This document shows positions 7,606-17,403 of a DNA stretch of 56,977 bases, one piece after another; position 1 is the stretch's first letter; every line of letters starts with the position of its first letter. Origin of the DNA: Lachnospiraceae bacterium (GTDB taxonomy: Bacteria > Bacillota > Clostridia > Lachnospirales > Lachnospiraceae); NCBI GenBank assembly GCA_017622875.1, contig JAGAQG010000006.1, forward strand, positions 1 to 56,977, written 5' to 3'. The position numbers and the translations under genes are program-made. The notes under the pieces are model-generated. The model did not search any database, was not told where the DNA came from, and saw nothing but the letters and a program-made list of their open reading frames with translations.

Positions 7606-8310
7606 CTAAAAATGCATTCTTCTTCGAATCTCTGCGCGAAGCCCCTCCTGCAAATAGATAGTCATCAAAATAATATCAATGACCACACAGCAGGTCAGTA
7701 CGATGGCAGACCAGCGAAGATAAAAATATCCTCTCAAATGCAGATCAATCACCATTTCTGTAGCAACACAAATGACAGCGATCGCAGCCATGGAAACCGC
7801 CGCTTTCACAATCATAGAACTCTTAAGCATAAATACAAATATAAAAATAATCTCCAATAAAAGTGTTCCTAAAATAACAATCGGCAGTGCAATGTGCTCA
7901 TACCAGTTGTTGTTTGGGTGCAGCCAGGAAACAAGCGCCAGAAACAGTGCGATGCTTAGCCCATTCAGTGCCAGATTTGTATAAATACTGGTCTTTTCAG
8001 GGAAAAACAGCGGGATAAAAAACACCCACAACATAGCACAGATTCCCACCACGTAAAGTGACCATCGGCCGATCTGAATCGTAAAAACATTCAAAAGAAC
8101 ACATACAACAGCAGTAGTCAGCAAAATAATTGTCATCAAAATAGTAAATTCTTTTGCCTTGACCGGTTCCACAGCTCCCTTCACCGTAGGATAAGGTGTT
8201 GGCACCTCTGTTGCCACCGGCTGATTCGGATTATAAACTTTTGTATTACACAAAGGGCAGGCAGCAGCTGTTGCATCCAGCTCTACGCCGCAGTTCACAC
8301 AATATGACAT
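7606..8310 (-). CDS. zinc-ribbon membrane protein (DUF6320-like)
   Basis: 234 residues. A short zinc ribbon at the N-terminus (Cys4, Cys7, Cys18, Cys21 in MSYCVNCG...CPLC) is followed by a Pro-rich linker and five to six hydrophobic helices from about residue 58 to 225. The start is the ATG at 8310-8308, preceded by GAGGAATG and lying 1 base from the stop of the upstream acyltransferase gene, so the two are coupled. I associate this pairing with the family called DUF6320, found beside an alcohol-acyltransferase-like gene and an alpha/beta hydrolase. Molecular function is unknown. Confidence 0.75.
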   Translation of the reverse strand: MSYCVNCGVELDATAAACPLCNTKVYNPNQPVATEVPTPYPTVKGAVEPVKAKEFTILMTIILLTTAVVCVLLNVFTIQIGRWSLYVVGICAMLWVFFIPLFFPEKTSIYTNLALNGLSIALFLALVSWLHPNNNWYEHIALPIVILGTLLLEIIFIFVFMLKSSMIVKAAVSMAAIAVICVATEMVIDLHLRGYFYLRWSAIVLTCCVVIDIILMTIYLQEGLRAEIRRRMHF

Positions 8311-8311
8311 A

Positions 8312-9616
8312 TCATTCCTCCATTTTTCGGTTCGTTTCAATCTTTACCGGAATGCCATCCTGAACAAGCTTTCTGAAAAAGTAGCGTTCAATATCAGTTT
8401 CCTTGATACTGCTGGTAAAGTTGACTGTAAGAATATTTTGATAACTGACGATCGCACAGTTGGTACGTGCAGAAAAAGGCTGCCCCATCAGAACATCAAA
8501 TCGTTCCACGAAAGGTCCCATTTCTTTTGGCAGTTTAATAAGCCCCACATTGGTAAGCCCGGCACTAGACTGTCCGTCCTGTACATGGGTATAAAATCTG
8601 CGCACCGTAAAATCCTTTAAAAACAGCGGAACAATGCGGATAAAAGGATTCTGCTGTACCGATGCATTGGTCACAATGTCGGCATTCAAAAATTTTGGAT
8701 TAATGTAATAGCGCATGTAGTTATGTACATGCTGCAATATTTCTTCAAAAGTATAGTCGCCCATGCGGGGATCGATACTCGGATAAACCATGGAAATGAA
8801 ATTTCGCAAAGTCTCTGACGGGAAAAAGCTGCGCAAATTTACCGGCATAGCGAGCGTTACAGGTCTTTCATGAAAAGGTCTTTCCGATTTCTGCTTTTGC
8901 AGAAGTGCATAAAGCAGTACCGCGTTCAGATATTCCGTAATCGTTACACCATAACCCTTCGAAACCACACGAATCTTATCCACAGGAATGACACCGCAGA
9001 TAATATTCAATGTATAGAAAGGTTCCTTAGTGCCTCTGACACGATAAGCATTTCCCTGACTTCGTGGTCTTCCGATTTTGGAAGATGCGTAACGCAGATA
9101 AGCGTCCTCCAGCTCCTCTGGTTTTGGAGTTTCCGTAATATCCAGAACGCCTTCTCCGTTTGGAATTTCATGCCCGAGCAGACGAAGATAAACCGCTGTC
9201 ATGGTCTTTAGAAAATATAACGCTCCGGTTCCGTCCGAAAGTGAGTGGAAGACTTCCAGAGAAATTCGTTTTTCATAATAATAAATTCGAATCAAATATC
9301 GATTATTTGCTTTAAAATGCATTGGCATACATGGGTTTCCAATATCCGGCTGAACATACGGCCCCGGACGGTGGTTCGGTTCTAAGTAACGCCAAAAAAG
9401 CCCTTTTCGAATCGCTACCTGAAAGGTAGGAAATCGACAGAGCGTCATATCCAAAGCCTTCTGTAAAACCTCCGGATGGATGGTTTCCTTCAGACTTAAT
9501 GAAATTCGGTATACATTGGAAAAATTTTTTCGCTGCAAGGTAGGATATACATTTGCGGAAAGATCCAGTTTATACCATGTTTGAGATTTTTTTGATTGAT
9601 TTTTTTGCATATTCAT
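8312..9616 (-). CDS. condensation-superfamily acyltransferase (alcohol acetyltransferase-like)
   Basis: 434 residues. The HxxxDG motif of the chloramphenicol-acetyltransferase/condensation superfamily is present as His124-SLS-Asp128-Gly129 in EVFHSLSDGTG, and a DFxxR-like region follows in the second half (NLRSFFPSETLRNF). Such enzymes join an acyl-CoA or carrier-bound acyl group to an alcohol or amine. The only in-frame starts (9616 and 9610) have no visible Shine-Dalgarno, while TATAAT lies at the complement of 9624-9629, only 8 bases upstream, so the message may be leaderless. Together with a divergent esterase it suggests ester or lipid chemistry; substrate unknown. Confidence 0.75.
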   Translation of the reverse strand: MNMQKNQSKKSQTWYKLDLSANVYPTLQRKNFSNVYRISLSLKETIHPEVLQKALDMTLCRFPTFQVAIRKGLFWRYLEPNHRPGPYVQPDIGNPCMPMHFKANNRYLIRIYYYEKRISLEVFHSLSDGTGALYFLKTMTAVYLRLLGHEIPNGEGVLDITETPKPEELEDAYLRYASSKIGRPRSQGNAYRVRGTKEPFYTLNIICGVIPVDKIRVVSKGYGVTITEYLNAVLLYALLQKQKSERPFHERPVTLAMPVNLRSFFPSETLRNFISMVYPSIDPRMGDYTFEEILQHVHNYMRYYINPKFLNADIVTNASVQQNPFIRIVPLFLKDFTVRRFYTHVQDGQSSAGLTNVGLIKLPKEMGPFVERFDVLMGQPFSARTNCAIVSYQNILTVNFTSSIKETDIERYFFRKLVQDGIPVKIETNRKMEE

Positions 9617-9670
9617 ATAAATTATTATAAAAGCTATTCAATAGATAAGCAAGATAGACGAAGCAATTTG

Positions 9671-9694
9671 ATTGTGATAAAATGTTTTCACAAT
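9671..9694. promoter_or_regulatory. inverted repeat between divergent genes, possible operator
   Basis: ATTGTGA (9671-9677) and TCACAAT (9688-9694) form a perfect 7-bp inverted repeat with a 10-base spacer, midway between the divergent acyltransferase and esterase starts. The half-sites resemble Crp or Bacillus Rex half-sites but the spacer is 4 bases too long for those (6 expected), so the binding protein is unknown. Confidence 0.4.
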
Positions 9695-9710
9695 TGACAA
9701 AGAGGTGAGA

Positions 9711-10610
9711 ATGATCGAACATAATTTAGAAACCAATCCGAAAATGATCAAAGCGATCAAAAAAATGCATGCGGTAATGGAAACGCCGGACATAGAAAAA
9801 CAGAGAGCAGCCCAGGAAAATTTTGGCGGAATCTTATCAAAAAGCCGCGAGCTTACCTATCAGAATTTTGAACTGGGAGGAATCCCTGCGGAATGGAGCT
9901 GTGTGGAACGAAGCCACATGAAAAAATATGTGATTCTCTATTGTCATGGCGGTGGTTACACCAGCGGAAGCTTTCGCTATGCAAGGAGCATCACCAATAA
10001 ACTGGCAAGCTCTACTTCTATGGATGTTTTGAGCTTTGACTACAGACTGGCACCGGAAAATCCATATCCGGCAGCCCTTGAGGATGCCATGAACGTCTGG
10101 GACCATCTGATGTACCATGGCTATGGGGCAAGAGATATCATTATTGCCGGAGATTCTGCCGGAGGAAATCTGGCACTGGCATTGACGTTAAAATTAAAAG
10201 AGCAGGGAAGGCTTCTTCCGAGAGGACTCGTCCTGTTTTCCCCATGGACAGATCTTACCATGAGCGGAAAGTCTCATAAAGAAAAGGCAGAGCTTGATCC
10301 AATCCTGTCCGCAGAATATTTACAGCGCTGCAGGGAAAGCTATGCACCGGAAATGGAATTGAAAAATCCACTGATTTCTCCTGTATTTGGGGACTTTACA
10401 GGATTTCCGCCGACCTATATTCAGGTAGGGACCAATGAAATCCTTCTTTCAGATTCCACGAAGCTGCAAAGACAGCTGCAAAAATATCATGTGCCTGTAA
10501 AAATGGAGTATTATCCGGGAATGTGGCATGTATTTCAAATGTCACCATTGAAGAATGCTTACAGTGCTATGGATCAGGTGGCGGAATTTATTTTCGATAT
10601 CTGCAGATAA
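9711..10610 (+). CDS. alpha/beta hydrolase, HSL-type esterase/lipase
   Basis: 299 residues. The hormone-sensitive-lipase signature is complete: oxyanion-hole motif H79-GGG, nucleophile Ser149 in GDSAGGN, acid Asp248 in LLSDST and His273 in GMWHVF. It should hydrolyse short-chain carboxylic esters in the cytoplasm; no signal peptide is seen. ATG at 9711 follows AGAGGTGA closely; a GTG at 9705 overlapping that site is an alternative. It diverges from the acyltransferase-like gene, so the two may make and break the same type of ester. Confidence 0.92.
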   Translation: MIEHNLETNPKMIKAIKKMHAVMETPDIEKQRAAQENFGGILSKSRELTYQNFELGGIPAEWSCVERSHMKKYVILYCHGGGYTSGSFRYARSITNKLASSTSMDVLSFDYRLAPENPYPAALEDAMNVWDHLMYHGYGARDIIIAGDSAGGNLALALTLKLKEQGRLLPRGLVLFSPWTDLTMSGKSHKEKAELDPILSAEYLQRCRESYAPEMELKNPLISPVFGDFTGFPPTYIQVGTNEILLSDSTKLQRQLQKYHVPVKMEYYPGMWHVFQMSPLKNAYSAMDQVAEFIFDICR

Positions 10611-10632
10611 AAAAGTAAACATAATATGGAAC

Positions 10633-10670
10633 AAAATGTCAGCCAAATTCTTCAGAGGCTGGCATTTTTT
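10633..10670 (+). terminator. intrinsic terminator after the esterase gene
   Basis: AAAATGTCAGCC (10633-10644) pairs with GGCTGGCATTTT from 10657, one G-U pair, with a T-run to 10670. It opens the 341-base stretch without genes (10611-10951). The rest of that stretch holds two Rex-like sites and two promoter-like elements; short open frames there have no ribosome binding site. Confidence 0.8.
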
Positions 10671-10835
10671 GTCTGAAATATACAGATTTGAGGTGCTATG
10701 TGGGCGAAAGAGAGAATTGGAAAAACAATCCAGTAGAAAATTATCAAATTTGTGCTATAAATGAACAGGAATCCACAGAAAAAATGATTGTTTATTTCTG
10801 GTTACATAAAAATGATAAAAAAATAACAAAATGTA

Positions 10836-10864
10836 TTGACAAAATTTTAACGATACGATATAGT
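10836..10864 (+). promoter_or_regulatory. adhE promoter P1 with embedded Rex-like site
   Basis: A perfect -35 TTGACA (10836-10841) and -10 TATAGT (10859-10864) are 17 bases apart. The -35 is part of TTGACAA-AATT-TTAACGA (10836-10853), which matches 11 of 14 informative positions of the clostridial Rex consensus TTGTTAA-N4-TTAACAA. Rex is the NADH-sensing repressor of fermentative alcohol dehydrogenases, so this site would block P1 directly. Confidence 0.6.
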
Positions 10865-10881
10865 GCAAAACAAGAAAAAGA

Positions 10882-10921
10882 TTGTCAAATATTTAACGTT
10901 AATTAAATAACGAAATATAAT
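10882..10921 (+). promoter_or_regulatory. second Rex-like site and promoter P2 for adhE
   Basis: TTGTCAA-ATAT-TTAACGT (10882-10899) again matches 11 of 14 informative positions of the Rex consensus. Its right half overlaps a weak -35 TTAACG (10893-10898), which is 17 bases from a perfect TATAAT (10916-10921). The adhE start is 30 bases downstream. Confidence 0.55.
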
Positions 10922-10951
10922 ACAATATAAAGGAATCCAGGAGGACTAATT

Positions 10952-13555
10952 ATGGAAGCAAACTTAACTTACAACATCGTGGACACACCGGAAGCATTGG
11001 CAGAAAAAATGGCTGCCATGAAAAAAGCACAGGAAATTTTTGCAACCTACTCACAGGAACAGGTAGATAAAATTTTTAAAGCAGCAGCAACAGCAGCTGA
11101 CAAAATGAGAATTCCTTTAGCAAAAATGGCTGTAGAAGAAACAGGCATGGGCGTTATGGAAGATAAGGTCATCAAAAATCATTATGCATCAGAATATATC
11201 TACAACGCCTACAAGAACACAAAGACTTGCGGCATTTTAGAAGAAGATAAGGTTTATGGAATCAGAAAAATCGCAGAGCCAATCGGCCTGGTTGCAGCAG
11301 TTATTCCAACAACAAACCCGACATCTACAGCAATTTTCAAAACATTATTAGCGTTAAAGACACGTAATGCAATCATCATCAGCCCACATCCACGTGCAAA
11401 GGGCTGCACAATCGAAGCAGCAAAAGTTGTATTGGAAGCCGCTGTGAAAGCCGGAGCACCAGAAGGAATCATCGGCTGGATCGACGTTCCAAGCCTTGAC
11501 CTTACAAATCAGGTCATGAGAGATGCAGATATCATCCTCGCAACAGGCGGTCCTGGTATGGTAAAAGCAGCATACTCTTCAGGAAAGCCAGCTCTCGGCG
11601 TTGGCGCTGGTAACACACCAGTCATCATTGATGACTCTGCAGATGTACGTATGGCAGTAAACTCTATCATCCATTCCAAAACATTTGACAATGGTATGAT
11701 CTGTGCATCTGAACAGTCCGTAACTGTATTAGACAGCATTTACGATCAGGTAAAAGCAGAATTTTTATACAGAGGCTGCTACTTCTTAAACGAAGAAGAA
11801 ACAGAAAAAGTACGTAAAACAATCTTAATTAACGGTGCATTAAATGCAAAAATCGTAGGACAGAAGGCAGCAACTATTGCAGCAATGGCTGGCGTGGAAG
11901 TACCGGAAACTACAAAGATCTTAATCGGTGAAGTAGAATCTGTAGAACTGGAAGAAGAATTTGCTCACGAAAAACTCTCACCAGTACTTGCAATGTACAG
12001 AGCAGCTACTTTCGATGAAGCAGTAGCAAAGGCAGAAAGATTAGTTGCAGATGGCGGTTATGGCCATACAGCTTCCCTCTACATCAATACATTGGAAAAA
12101 GAAAAGATGAACAAATTTGAAGCAGCCATGAAGACTTGCCGAATCCTGATCAACACACCATCTTCTCAGGGCGGTATCGGTGACCTTTACAACTTCAAAT
12201 TAGCACCATCATTGACTCTTGGATGTGGTTCCTGGGGCGGAAACTCTGTATCTGAAAACGTAGGCGTGAAGCATTTAATCAACATCAAGACCGTAGCTGA
12301 AAGGAGAGAAAACATGCTTTGGATGAGAACACCGGAAAAGGTTTACTTTAAGAAAGGATGTACACCTGTAGCGTTAGACGAACTTGGCACAATTATGGGC
12401 AAGAAACGTGCGTTCATCGTAACAGACTCTTTCCTTTACAAAAATGGCTATACAAAAAATATTGAAGATAAATTAGACCAGATGGGCATTGTACACACAT
12501 GCTTCTATGACGTAGCGCCAGACCCATCTTTAGCATCTGCAAAGGCCGGTGCAGCAGCAATGCGTGCATTTGAACCAGACTGTATCATCGCACTTGGCGG
12601 CGGTTCTGCAATGGATGCTGGAAAGATTATGTGGGTCCTCTACGAAAATCCGGATGCAAACTTTGAAGATATGTCTATGGACTTCATGGATATCAGAAAG
12701 AGAATTTACGAATTCCCGAAAATGGGTAAAAAGGCTTACTTTGTAGCAATCCCAACATCTTCAGGTACAGGTTCTGAAGTAACTCCATTCGCAATCATTA
12801 CAGATCAGGACACAGGCGTGAAGTGGCCATTAGCTGACTATGAATTAATGCCGGATATGGCAATCGTAGACACTGACAATATGATGAGCCAGCCAAGAGG
12901 ATTAACATGTGCATCAGGTATCGACGTTATGACACATGCCATCGAAGCTTATGTATCTATCATGGCTTCTGACTACACAGACAGCCTTGCGTTAAAGGCA
13001 ATCAAACTTGTATTTGATTATCTTCCAAGAGCATACAAGAATGGTAATGATGTAGAAGCAAGAGATCACATGGCAAACGCTTCCTGCATGGCAGGTATGG
13101 CATTCGCCAATGCATTCCTTGGAATCAACCACTCCCTTGCTCATAAGCTTGGTGCATTCCATCACCTTCCACACGGAATTGCAAATGCACTTGTTTTAAC
13201 AGACGTTATGAAATACAACAGTGCAGAAGTTCCTACAAAGATGGGTACATTCTCCCAGTATCAGTATCCACACGCATTAGCACGTTACGCTGAAATCGGA
13301 CGTTTCGTAGGATGCACAGGAAAAACTGATCAGGAAGTATTTGATAAATTAATTAAGAAGTTAGAAGATTTAAAGAAAGAAATCGAAATCAAAGACAGCA
13401 TCAAAGAATATGGCGTTGATGAAAACTACTTCTTAGAAACATTGGATGAAATGTCTGAACAGGCATTCAATGACCAGTGTACAGGTGCGAACCCAAGATA
13501 TCCGCTTGTAAGTGAATTAAAAGAACTCTACTTAAAAGCATACTATGGTAAATAA
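10952..13555 (+). CDS. adhE: bifunctional acetaldehyde-CoA / alcohol dehydrogenase
   Basis: 867 residues, full length for AdhE. Residues 1 to about 440 form the CoA-acylating aldehyde dehydrogenase, with catalytic Cys251 in [11 protein letters not shown] and the [10 protein letters not shown] nucleotide region. The rest is an iron-dependent alcohol dehydrogenase with [22 protein letters not shown] and the His-rich metal ligands in [18 protein letters not shown]. It reduces acetyl-CoA to acetaldehyde and then ethanol, reoxidising two NADH per turn, and usually forms spirosomes. AGGAGG lies 9 bases before the ATG. Codon use is strongly biased, as expected of a highly expressed fermentation enzyme. 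It is monocistronic between a Rex-like-controlled promoter and a strong terminator. Confidence 0.98.
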   Translation: MEANLTYNIVDTPEALAEKMAAMKKAQEIFATYSQEQVDKIFKAAATAADKMRIPLAKMAVEETGMGVMEDKVIKNHYASEYIYNAYKNTKTCGILEEDKVYGIRKIAEPIGLVAAVIPTTNPTSTAIFKTLLALKTRNAIIISPHPRAKGCTIEAAKVVLEAAVKAGAPEGIIGWIDVPSLDLTNQVMRDADIILATGGPGMVKAAYSSGKPALGVGAGNTPVIIDDSADVRMAVNSIIHSKTFDNGMICASEQSVTVLDSIYDQVKAEFLYRGCYFLNEEETEKVRKTILINGALNAKIVGQKAATIAAMAGVEVPETTKILIGEVESVELEEEFAHEKLSPVLAMYRAATFDEAVAKAERLVADGGYGHTASLYINTLEKEKMNKFEAAMKTCRILINTPSSQGGIGDLYNFKLAPSLTLGCGSWGGNSVSENVGVKHLINIKTVAERRENMLWMRTPEKVYFKKGCTPVALDELGTIMGKKRAFIVTDSFLYKNGYTKNIEDKLDQMGIVHTCFYDVAPDPSLASAKAGAAAMRAFEPDCIIALGGGSAMDAGKIMWVLYENPDANFEDMSMDFMDIRKRIYEFPKMGKKAYFVAIPTSSGTGSEVTPFAIITDQDTGVKWPLADYELMPDMAIVDTDNMMSQPRGLTCASGIDVMTHAIEAYVSIMASDYTDSLALKAIKLVFDYLPRAYKNGNDVEARDHMANASCMAGMAFANAFLGINHSLAHKLGAFHHLPHGIANALVLTDVMKYNSAEVPTKMGTFSQYQYPHALARYAEIGRFVGCTGKTDQEVFDKLIKKLEDLKKEIEIKDSIKEYGVDENYFLETLDEMSEQAFNDQCTGANPRYPLVSELKELYLKAYYGK

Positions 13556-13587
13556 TTCCTATATAATATAGAAGAAACTCCTGCTTT

Positions 13588-13618
13588 AAAAGCCCGCGTA
13601 AGATAAGCGCGGGCTTTT
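13588..13618. terminator. bidirectional terminator after adhE
   Basis: AAAAGCCCGCG (13588-13598) pairs perfectly with CGCGGGCTTTT (13608-13618). It lies between convergent adhE and the response-regulator gene and has A/T flanks on both sides. Confidence 0.9.
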
Positions 13619-13623
13619 GTATA

Positions 13624-14397
13624 TCAGGATTTTGTCGTATTTAAGTATGTCTTAATAGAGCAGCCAATGTATTTTTTAAATACAAAATTAAAATATTTGT
13701 ATTCCCCGATACCGCATTCCCATCCGATTTCAGAAAGAGGCATTGTTCCGTCTTTCAAAAGCTCCAGAGCCTTTTGCATGCGATAACGGTTCAGATATTC
13801 AATAACCGTGGTATTTAAAGCACGCTGAAATTTCTGACTGATATATCGTTCTGAATAATGAAACTCTTCTGCCAGGTCAGATAACGAGATTTTCTTTTTA
13901 TAATTTTGTGTAATATAGGTCAAAATGCTGTTTACCAGAGCATCGCTGCTGGTCTTCACGTCATCAATTAAATGAATGTCCTCCAACTCCGGGGTCTTCT
14001 GATTGATCTGGCGAAGACGATAAATGTTTTGGGATTCTAGAATTGCTTGTTCCAGAGCTTCTTTCATTTCCTTCATATTGAGCGGCTTTAACACATAGCT
14101 GGAGATTCCGAGGCGGATTGCTTCTCTTGCATATTCAAATTCTGAATATCCGGTTAAAATAATGGCTGCATAATCAGAAATAAATTTTGTTTCGGCAAGC
14201 ATGGTCAGTCCGTCTTTTACCGGCATATCAATATCTGTAATGACAATGTCTGGCTTTAAAGACTCTATGAGGATTTTGCCTTCTTCTCCATTTTCTGCTT
14301 CCCCAATGACATGACAGTTGAATTCTTCCCATGGAATCGATAAGATGATTCCCTTTCGAATGATTTCTTCATCCTCTACTACCAGTACGTTGTACAT
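13624..14397 (-). CDS. YesN-type response regulator with AraC DNA-binding domain
   Basis: 257 residues. The receiver domain (1-120) carries VVEDEE, the phosphorylation site Asp55 in ITDIDMP and the Lys of YVLKPLN. A linker leads to an AraC-type double HTH at about 155-255 (SLSDLAEEFHYSERYISQKFQ and LSEIGWECGIGEYKYFNFVFKKY). The start is the ATG at 14397-14395, which shares a base with the stop of the kinase gene (TAATG) and follows GGAGGGCAG. It pairs with the kinase directly upstream and probably activates the divergent transporter operon. Confidence 0.95.
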   Translation of the reverse strand: MYNVLVVEDEEIIRKGIILSIPWEEFNCHVIGEAENGEEGKILIESLKPDIVITDIDMPVKDGLTMLAETKFISDYAAIILTGYSEFEYAREAIRLGISSYVLKPLNMKEMKEALEQAILESQNIYRLRQINQKTPELEDIHLIDDVKTSSDALVNSILTYITQNYKKKISLSDLAEEFHYSERYISQKFQRALNTTVIEYLNRYRMQKALELLKDGTMPLSEIGWECGIGEYKYFNFVFKKYIGCSIKTYLNTTKS

Positions 14398-16082
14398 TAA
14401 AACTGCCCTCCAATCCATAGTTTAAGAGTAACAATAAAATATTCTCCCTCTTCACTTTCAATACTTAGACCGCTTTCCTGCCCGTATTCTAAAATGACCC
14501 GGCGGTTAATATTTTGCAGTCCGTTATGTACGGTATTGATCTCATTAGAGCGAAGAAGGTTTCTAATAGATTCTAAAATAATTCTTGGCTGTCCAGGACC
14601 ATCATCAGCAATCTGCAGGAACATATAGTGATCTTTGATCCATCCGCGAATAGATACGGAAATATTTGCTTTCTTTTTAAAACCGTATTTCAGACTGTTT
14701 TCAATCAGGGGCTGCATAAGCAGCTTGGGAATTACAATCCGTTCACATTCCGGAGCAATGTCAATCTCATATTCAAACCGCTTACCAAATCGTGTTTTCT
14801 GAATGAACAGGTAATCTTCAATATACTCCATATCTTCCTGGAGCGTAACACTATGCTTGGTATTGTTAATGCTGTAGCGCAGAATATGAGTGAAGTGTTC
14901 AATCAGCGCATCTGCTTTCTGTGCGTTTACGACAATGAGATAACGGATATTTTCCAGGGTGTTGTAAATAAAATGAGGATTGATCTGGGCCTGAAGATTC
15001 TGCATTTCCATTCGGTTGTTAATCTGTAAAAGATCCAGATTCTTTTGATTTAACTCGTTGATATTTGCAACCATTTTATTGATCTGATCCGCAATTTCCT
15101 CAATTTCATCACCGGTATTGAGTACGATTACGTGATTTGGAGATCCCTTTCTGATAATACGTATTTCCTCTACCAGCTTCTGAACGGATTCGGAGGTCTT
15201 GCTGGCCATCATTTGTAATAAACGAAAGAACAGAAAGGCCCAAATGATTCCAAGTCCGAAAATGATCACCGTACCAATCAGCATATAGCTGTAGTTTACC
15301 GGAGAATAGATATAGGAATAAATGTAGATTCCCGGTTCTTCCAGATAGCGTGTTCCGGTCAGGTAACGATTTCCGTTGATCCACTGATAAACGTGCTTTC
15401 CGTCAGGGCGGTATTTATTAATCGTATGTTCAGATAAAAGGCTTGTGTTGGAGCAATAAATAATGTTGGAATTTGAGGCGGTAATAATCGTGTCATATTG
15501 GTACTTTAGAAAGCTGCGACCCCAGTCTCCTTCCTTTAAATAGGCAGAAACACTTCCGACATATTCCTGTGCGCGAAAAAGTGGATATACGATGACATAT
15601 TCAGAGGTGTCTCCGGAAAAATAGTAAACTGTGCTGTATAAATGGGGCGAGTTCTTTTGGGCATTTTTTAATGCAAGCCGGTTAAATTCTAAACGGTGCA
15701 GGTTTAAATCTTCCTTAGAAAAACTGGAGAATGTAAGCTCACCCTGTGCATTTGTGATCAAAAGATGGATTCCCACAGGAGCATCTAAATTAAAACGGCT
15801 AAGCAGATATTGAAGCTCGTCAGAGGAGACGTTTTTGGATGCATTATTTATGAAAAGTTCTGTGTTGTCTTTGTCCGTGATATAATCTGCAATAGAATCA
15901 TAGGTTCCGCGGAAGGTAGAAGCCACAGAGTCCAAATGCCTTTGCTTTTTCAGATATTGATCCGCAGTGGAAATGACCACGATCGCCGCACAGAAGAACA
16001 GGCATCCGATTAGTATGCTTGCCAGAATTCGTTTGGTAGCAAGCTGTTCTAAGTCCTTTTGAAATTTACTCTTTTCGTTCAT
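14397..16082 (-). CDS. YesM-type sensor histidine kinase
   Basis: 561 residues. Helix at 19-39, an extracellular sensor of about 225 residues, second helix at 264-288, HAMP region (about 290-345), then the His_kinase domain with the phospho-accepting His370 in QINPHFIYNTLENIRYL and an ATPase domain with IPKLLMQPLIENSLKYG and DDGPGQP. This is the lineage that commonly senses nutrients and controls adjacent ABC transporters. It is the first gene of the kinase-regulator pair, divergent from the binding-protein gene with 205 bases between. A GGGGA/TCCCC hairpin lies in its leader at about 16111-16127. Confidence 0.95.
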   Translation of the reverse strand: MNEKSKFQKDLEQLATKRILASILIGCLFFCAAIVVISTADQYLKKQRHLDSVASTFRGTYDSIADYITDKDNTELFINNASKNVSSDELQYLLSRFNLDAPVGIHLLITNAQGELTFSSFSKEDLNLHRLEFNRLALKNAQKNSPHLYSTVYYFSGDTSEYVIVYPLFRAQEYVGSVSAYLKEGDWGRSFLKYQYDTIITASNSNIIYCSNTSLLSEHTINKYRPDGKHVYQWINGNRYLTGTRYLEEPGIYIYSYIYSPVNYSYMLIGTVIIFGLGIIWAFLFFRLLQMMASKTSESVQKLVEEIRIIRKGSPNHVIVLNTGDEIEEIADQINKMVANINELNQKNLDLLQINNRMEMQNLQAQINPHFIYNTLENIRYLIVVNAQKADALIEHFTHILRYSINNTKHSVTLQEDMEYIEDYLFIQKTRFGKRFEYEIDIAPECERIVIPKLLMQPLIENSLKYGFKKKANISVSIRGWIKDHYMFLQIADDGPGQPRIILESIRNLLRSNEINTVHNGLQNINRRVILEYGQESGLSIESEEGEYFIVTLKLWIGGQF

Positions 16083-16287
16083 TTTTATTACTCCAATATT
16101 CCAAAATGGGGATATTTCCTCCCCAACATATTTTCAAAATGGATTATAACATAGAAGGTTTCTTTTGATTTTAAAGAACTTCAATTTGTTCTCTTTTTTT
16201 TCCTTTTGTTCCGAAAATCGGGTATCAAAAAGCAAAAAATCAAAATAAAATAAAGATATCAAATTATTCATGATAAAAGGAGGATTC

Positions 16288-17373
16288 ATGATGAAAAAGA
16301 GAATATTTGCATTAGCACTTGCAGCAACGATGGTTTTAAGTGCAGTAGGATGCGGACAGACAGCAGAGGAAACAAATGATTCTGCAGCAGCAGCTTCTGA
16401 AACAGCAGAAGAAGTGACAGAAGAAACTACAGAAGGCGGTGGAGAACTGGTTATTTACTCACCGAACTCAGAAGGTCTGATTAATGCTACAATTCCATTA
16501 TTTGAAGAAAAATACGGAATTGATGTAGAAATTATTCAGGCTGGTACTGGAGAACTTGTTAAGAGAATTCAGTCAGAAAAAAATGATCCATATGCAGACG
16601 TTTTATTTGGTGGTTCATGGTCATTAATGTATGACAATGAAGACCTTTGGGAACCGTATGTATCTCCAAACAATGAAAACGTAATCGATGCATACAAAAA
16701 TGAATGTGGATTTATTACAAGCAACGTATTGGACGGAAGTGTATTACTTGTAAACAAAGATCTGATCGGTGATATTGAAATCAAAGGCTACGAAGATTTG
16801 TTAAATCCTGAATTAAAAGGAAAGATCGCAACAGCAGATCCAGCAAACTCTTCTTCAGCATTTGCACATTTAACAAATATGCTGCTTGCAATGGGCGGAT
16901 ATGAAGACGAAGCAGCATGGCAGTATGTTCATGATTTATTTGAAAATATTGACGGAAAAATCTGCGAAGGTTCTTCTGTTGTTTACAAAGGGGTAGCTGA
17001 TGGCGAATATGTAGTAGGTCTTTCATGGGAAGATCCATGCGCTCAGCTTGTAAAAGATGGTGCTCCAGTAGAAATCGTATATCCTGAAGAAGGAACTGTA
17101 TTCCTTCCAGCATCTGCTACAATCATCAAGGGTGCTAAAAATATGGATAATGCGAAGCTTTTCATCGACTTTATCTTAAGCGAAGAAGTTCAGAATATCT
17201 GGGGAAGCACATTGACAAACCGTCCGGTTATGAAGGATGCAGCAACAAGCGAATCTATGATTCCAATGTCTGAAATCAATATTATTGAAGAAGATATTCC
17301 ATATGTAAGTACACATAAACAGGAAATCGTTGATCGATACACAGAAATCTTTACAGATCTTATGAGCAGATAA
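16288..17373 (+). CDS. ABC transporter substrate-binding lipoprotein (ferric iron/thiamine-like class)
   Basis: 361 residues. A lipoprotein signal ends at Cys22 in LSAVGCGQ, followed by a low-complexity Glu/Thr/Ala linker and a type-2 periplasmic-binding fold (ELVIYSPNSEGLINATIPLFEEKYGIDVEII), close to the AfuA/FbpA ferric-binding and 2-aminoethylphosphonate-binding class. The ATG at 16288 (or 16291) follows AAAGGAGG; an earlier in-frame ATG at 16270 precedes that site and is less likely. With the downstream ATPase and permease it forms a complete importer. Ligand is uncertain: Fe(III), phosphonate or a small organic ligand are all compatible. Confidence 0.9.
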   Translation: MMKKRIFALALAATMVLSAVGCGQTAEETNDSAAAASETAEEVTEETTEGGGELVIYSPNSEGLINATIPLFEEKYGIDVEIIQAGTGELVKRIQSEKNDPYADVLFGGSWSLMYDNEDLWEPYVSPNNENVIDAYKNECGFITSNVLDGSVLLVNKDLIGDIEIKGYEDLLNPELKGKIATADPANSSSAFAHLTNMLLAMGGYEDEAAWQYVHDLFENIDGKICEGSSVVYKGVADGEYVVGLSWEDPCAQLVKDGAPVEIVYPEEGTVFLPASATIIKGAKNMDNAKLFIDFILSEEVQNIWGSTLTNRPVMKDAATSESMIPMSEINIIEEDIPYVSTHKQEIVDRYTEIFTDLMSR

Positions 17374-17403
17374 AAATAGAGAACGGCAGTTTTTGGAGGA
17401 AAC

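Noticed and set aside
9671-9694. Rex or Crp site between acyltransferase and esterase genes
   Set aside because: Half-sites look right but the 10-base spacer is wrong for both, so it is listed only as an unassigned inverted repeat.
10688-10906. 72-codon plus-strand open frame before adhE
   Set aside because: No ribosome binding site, and it lies across the Rex-like sites and promoters.
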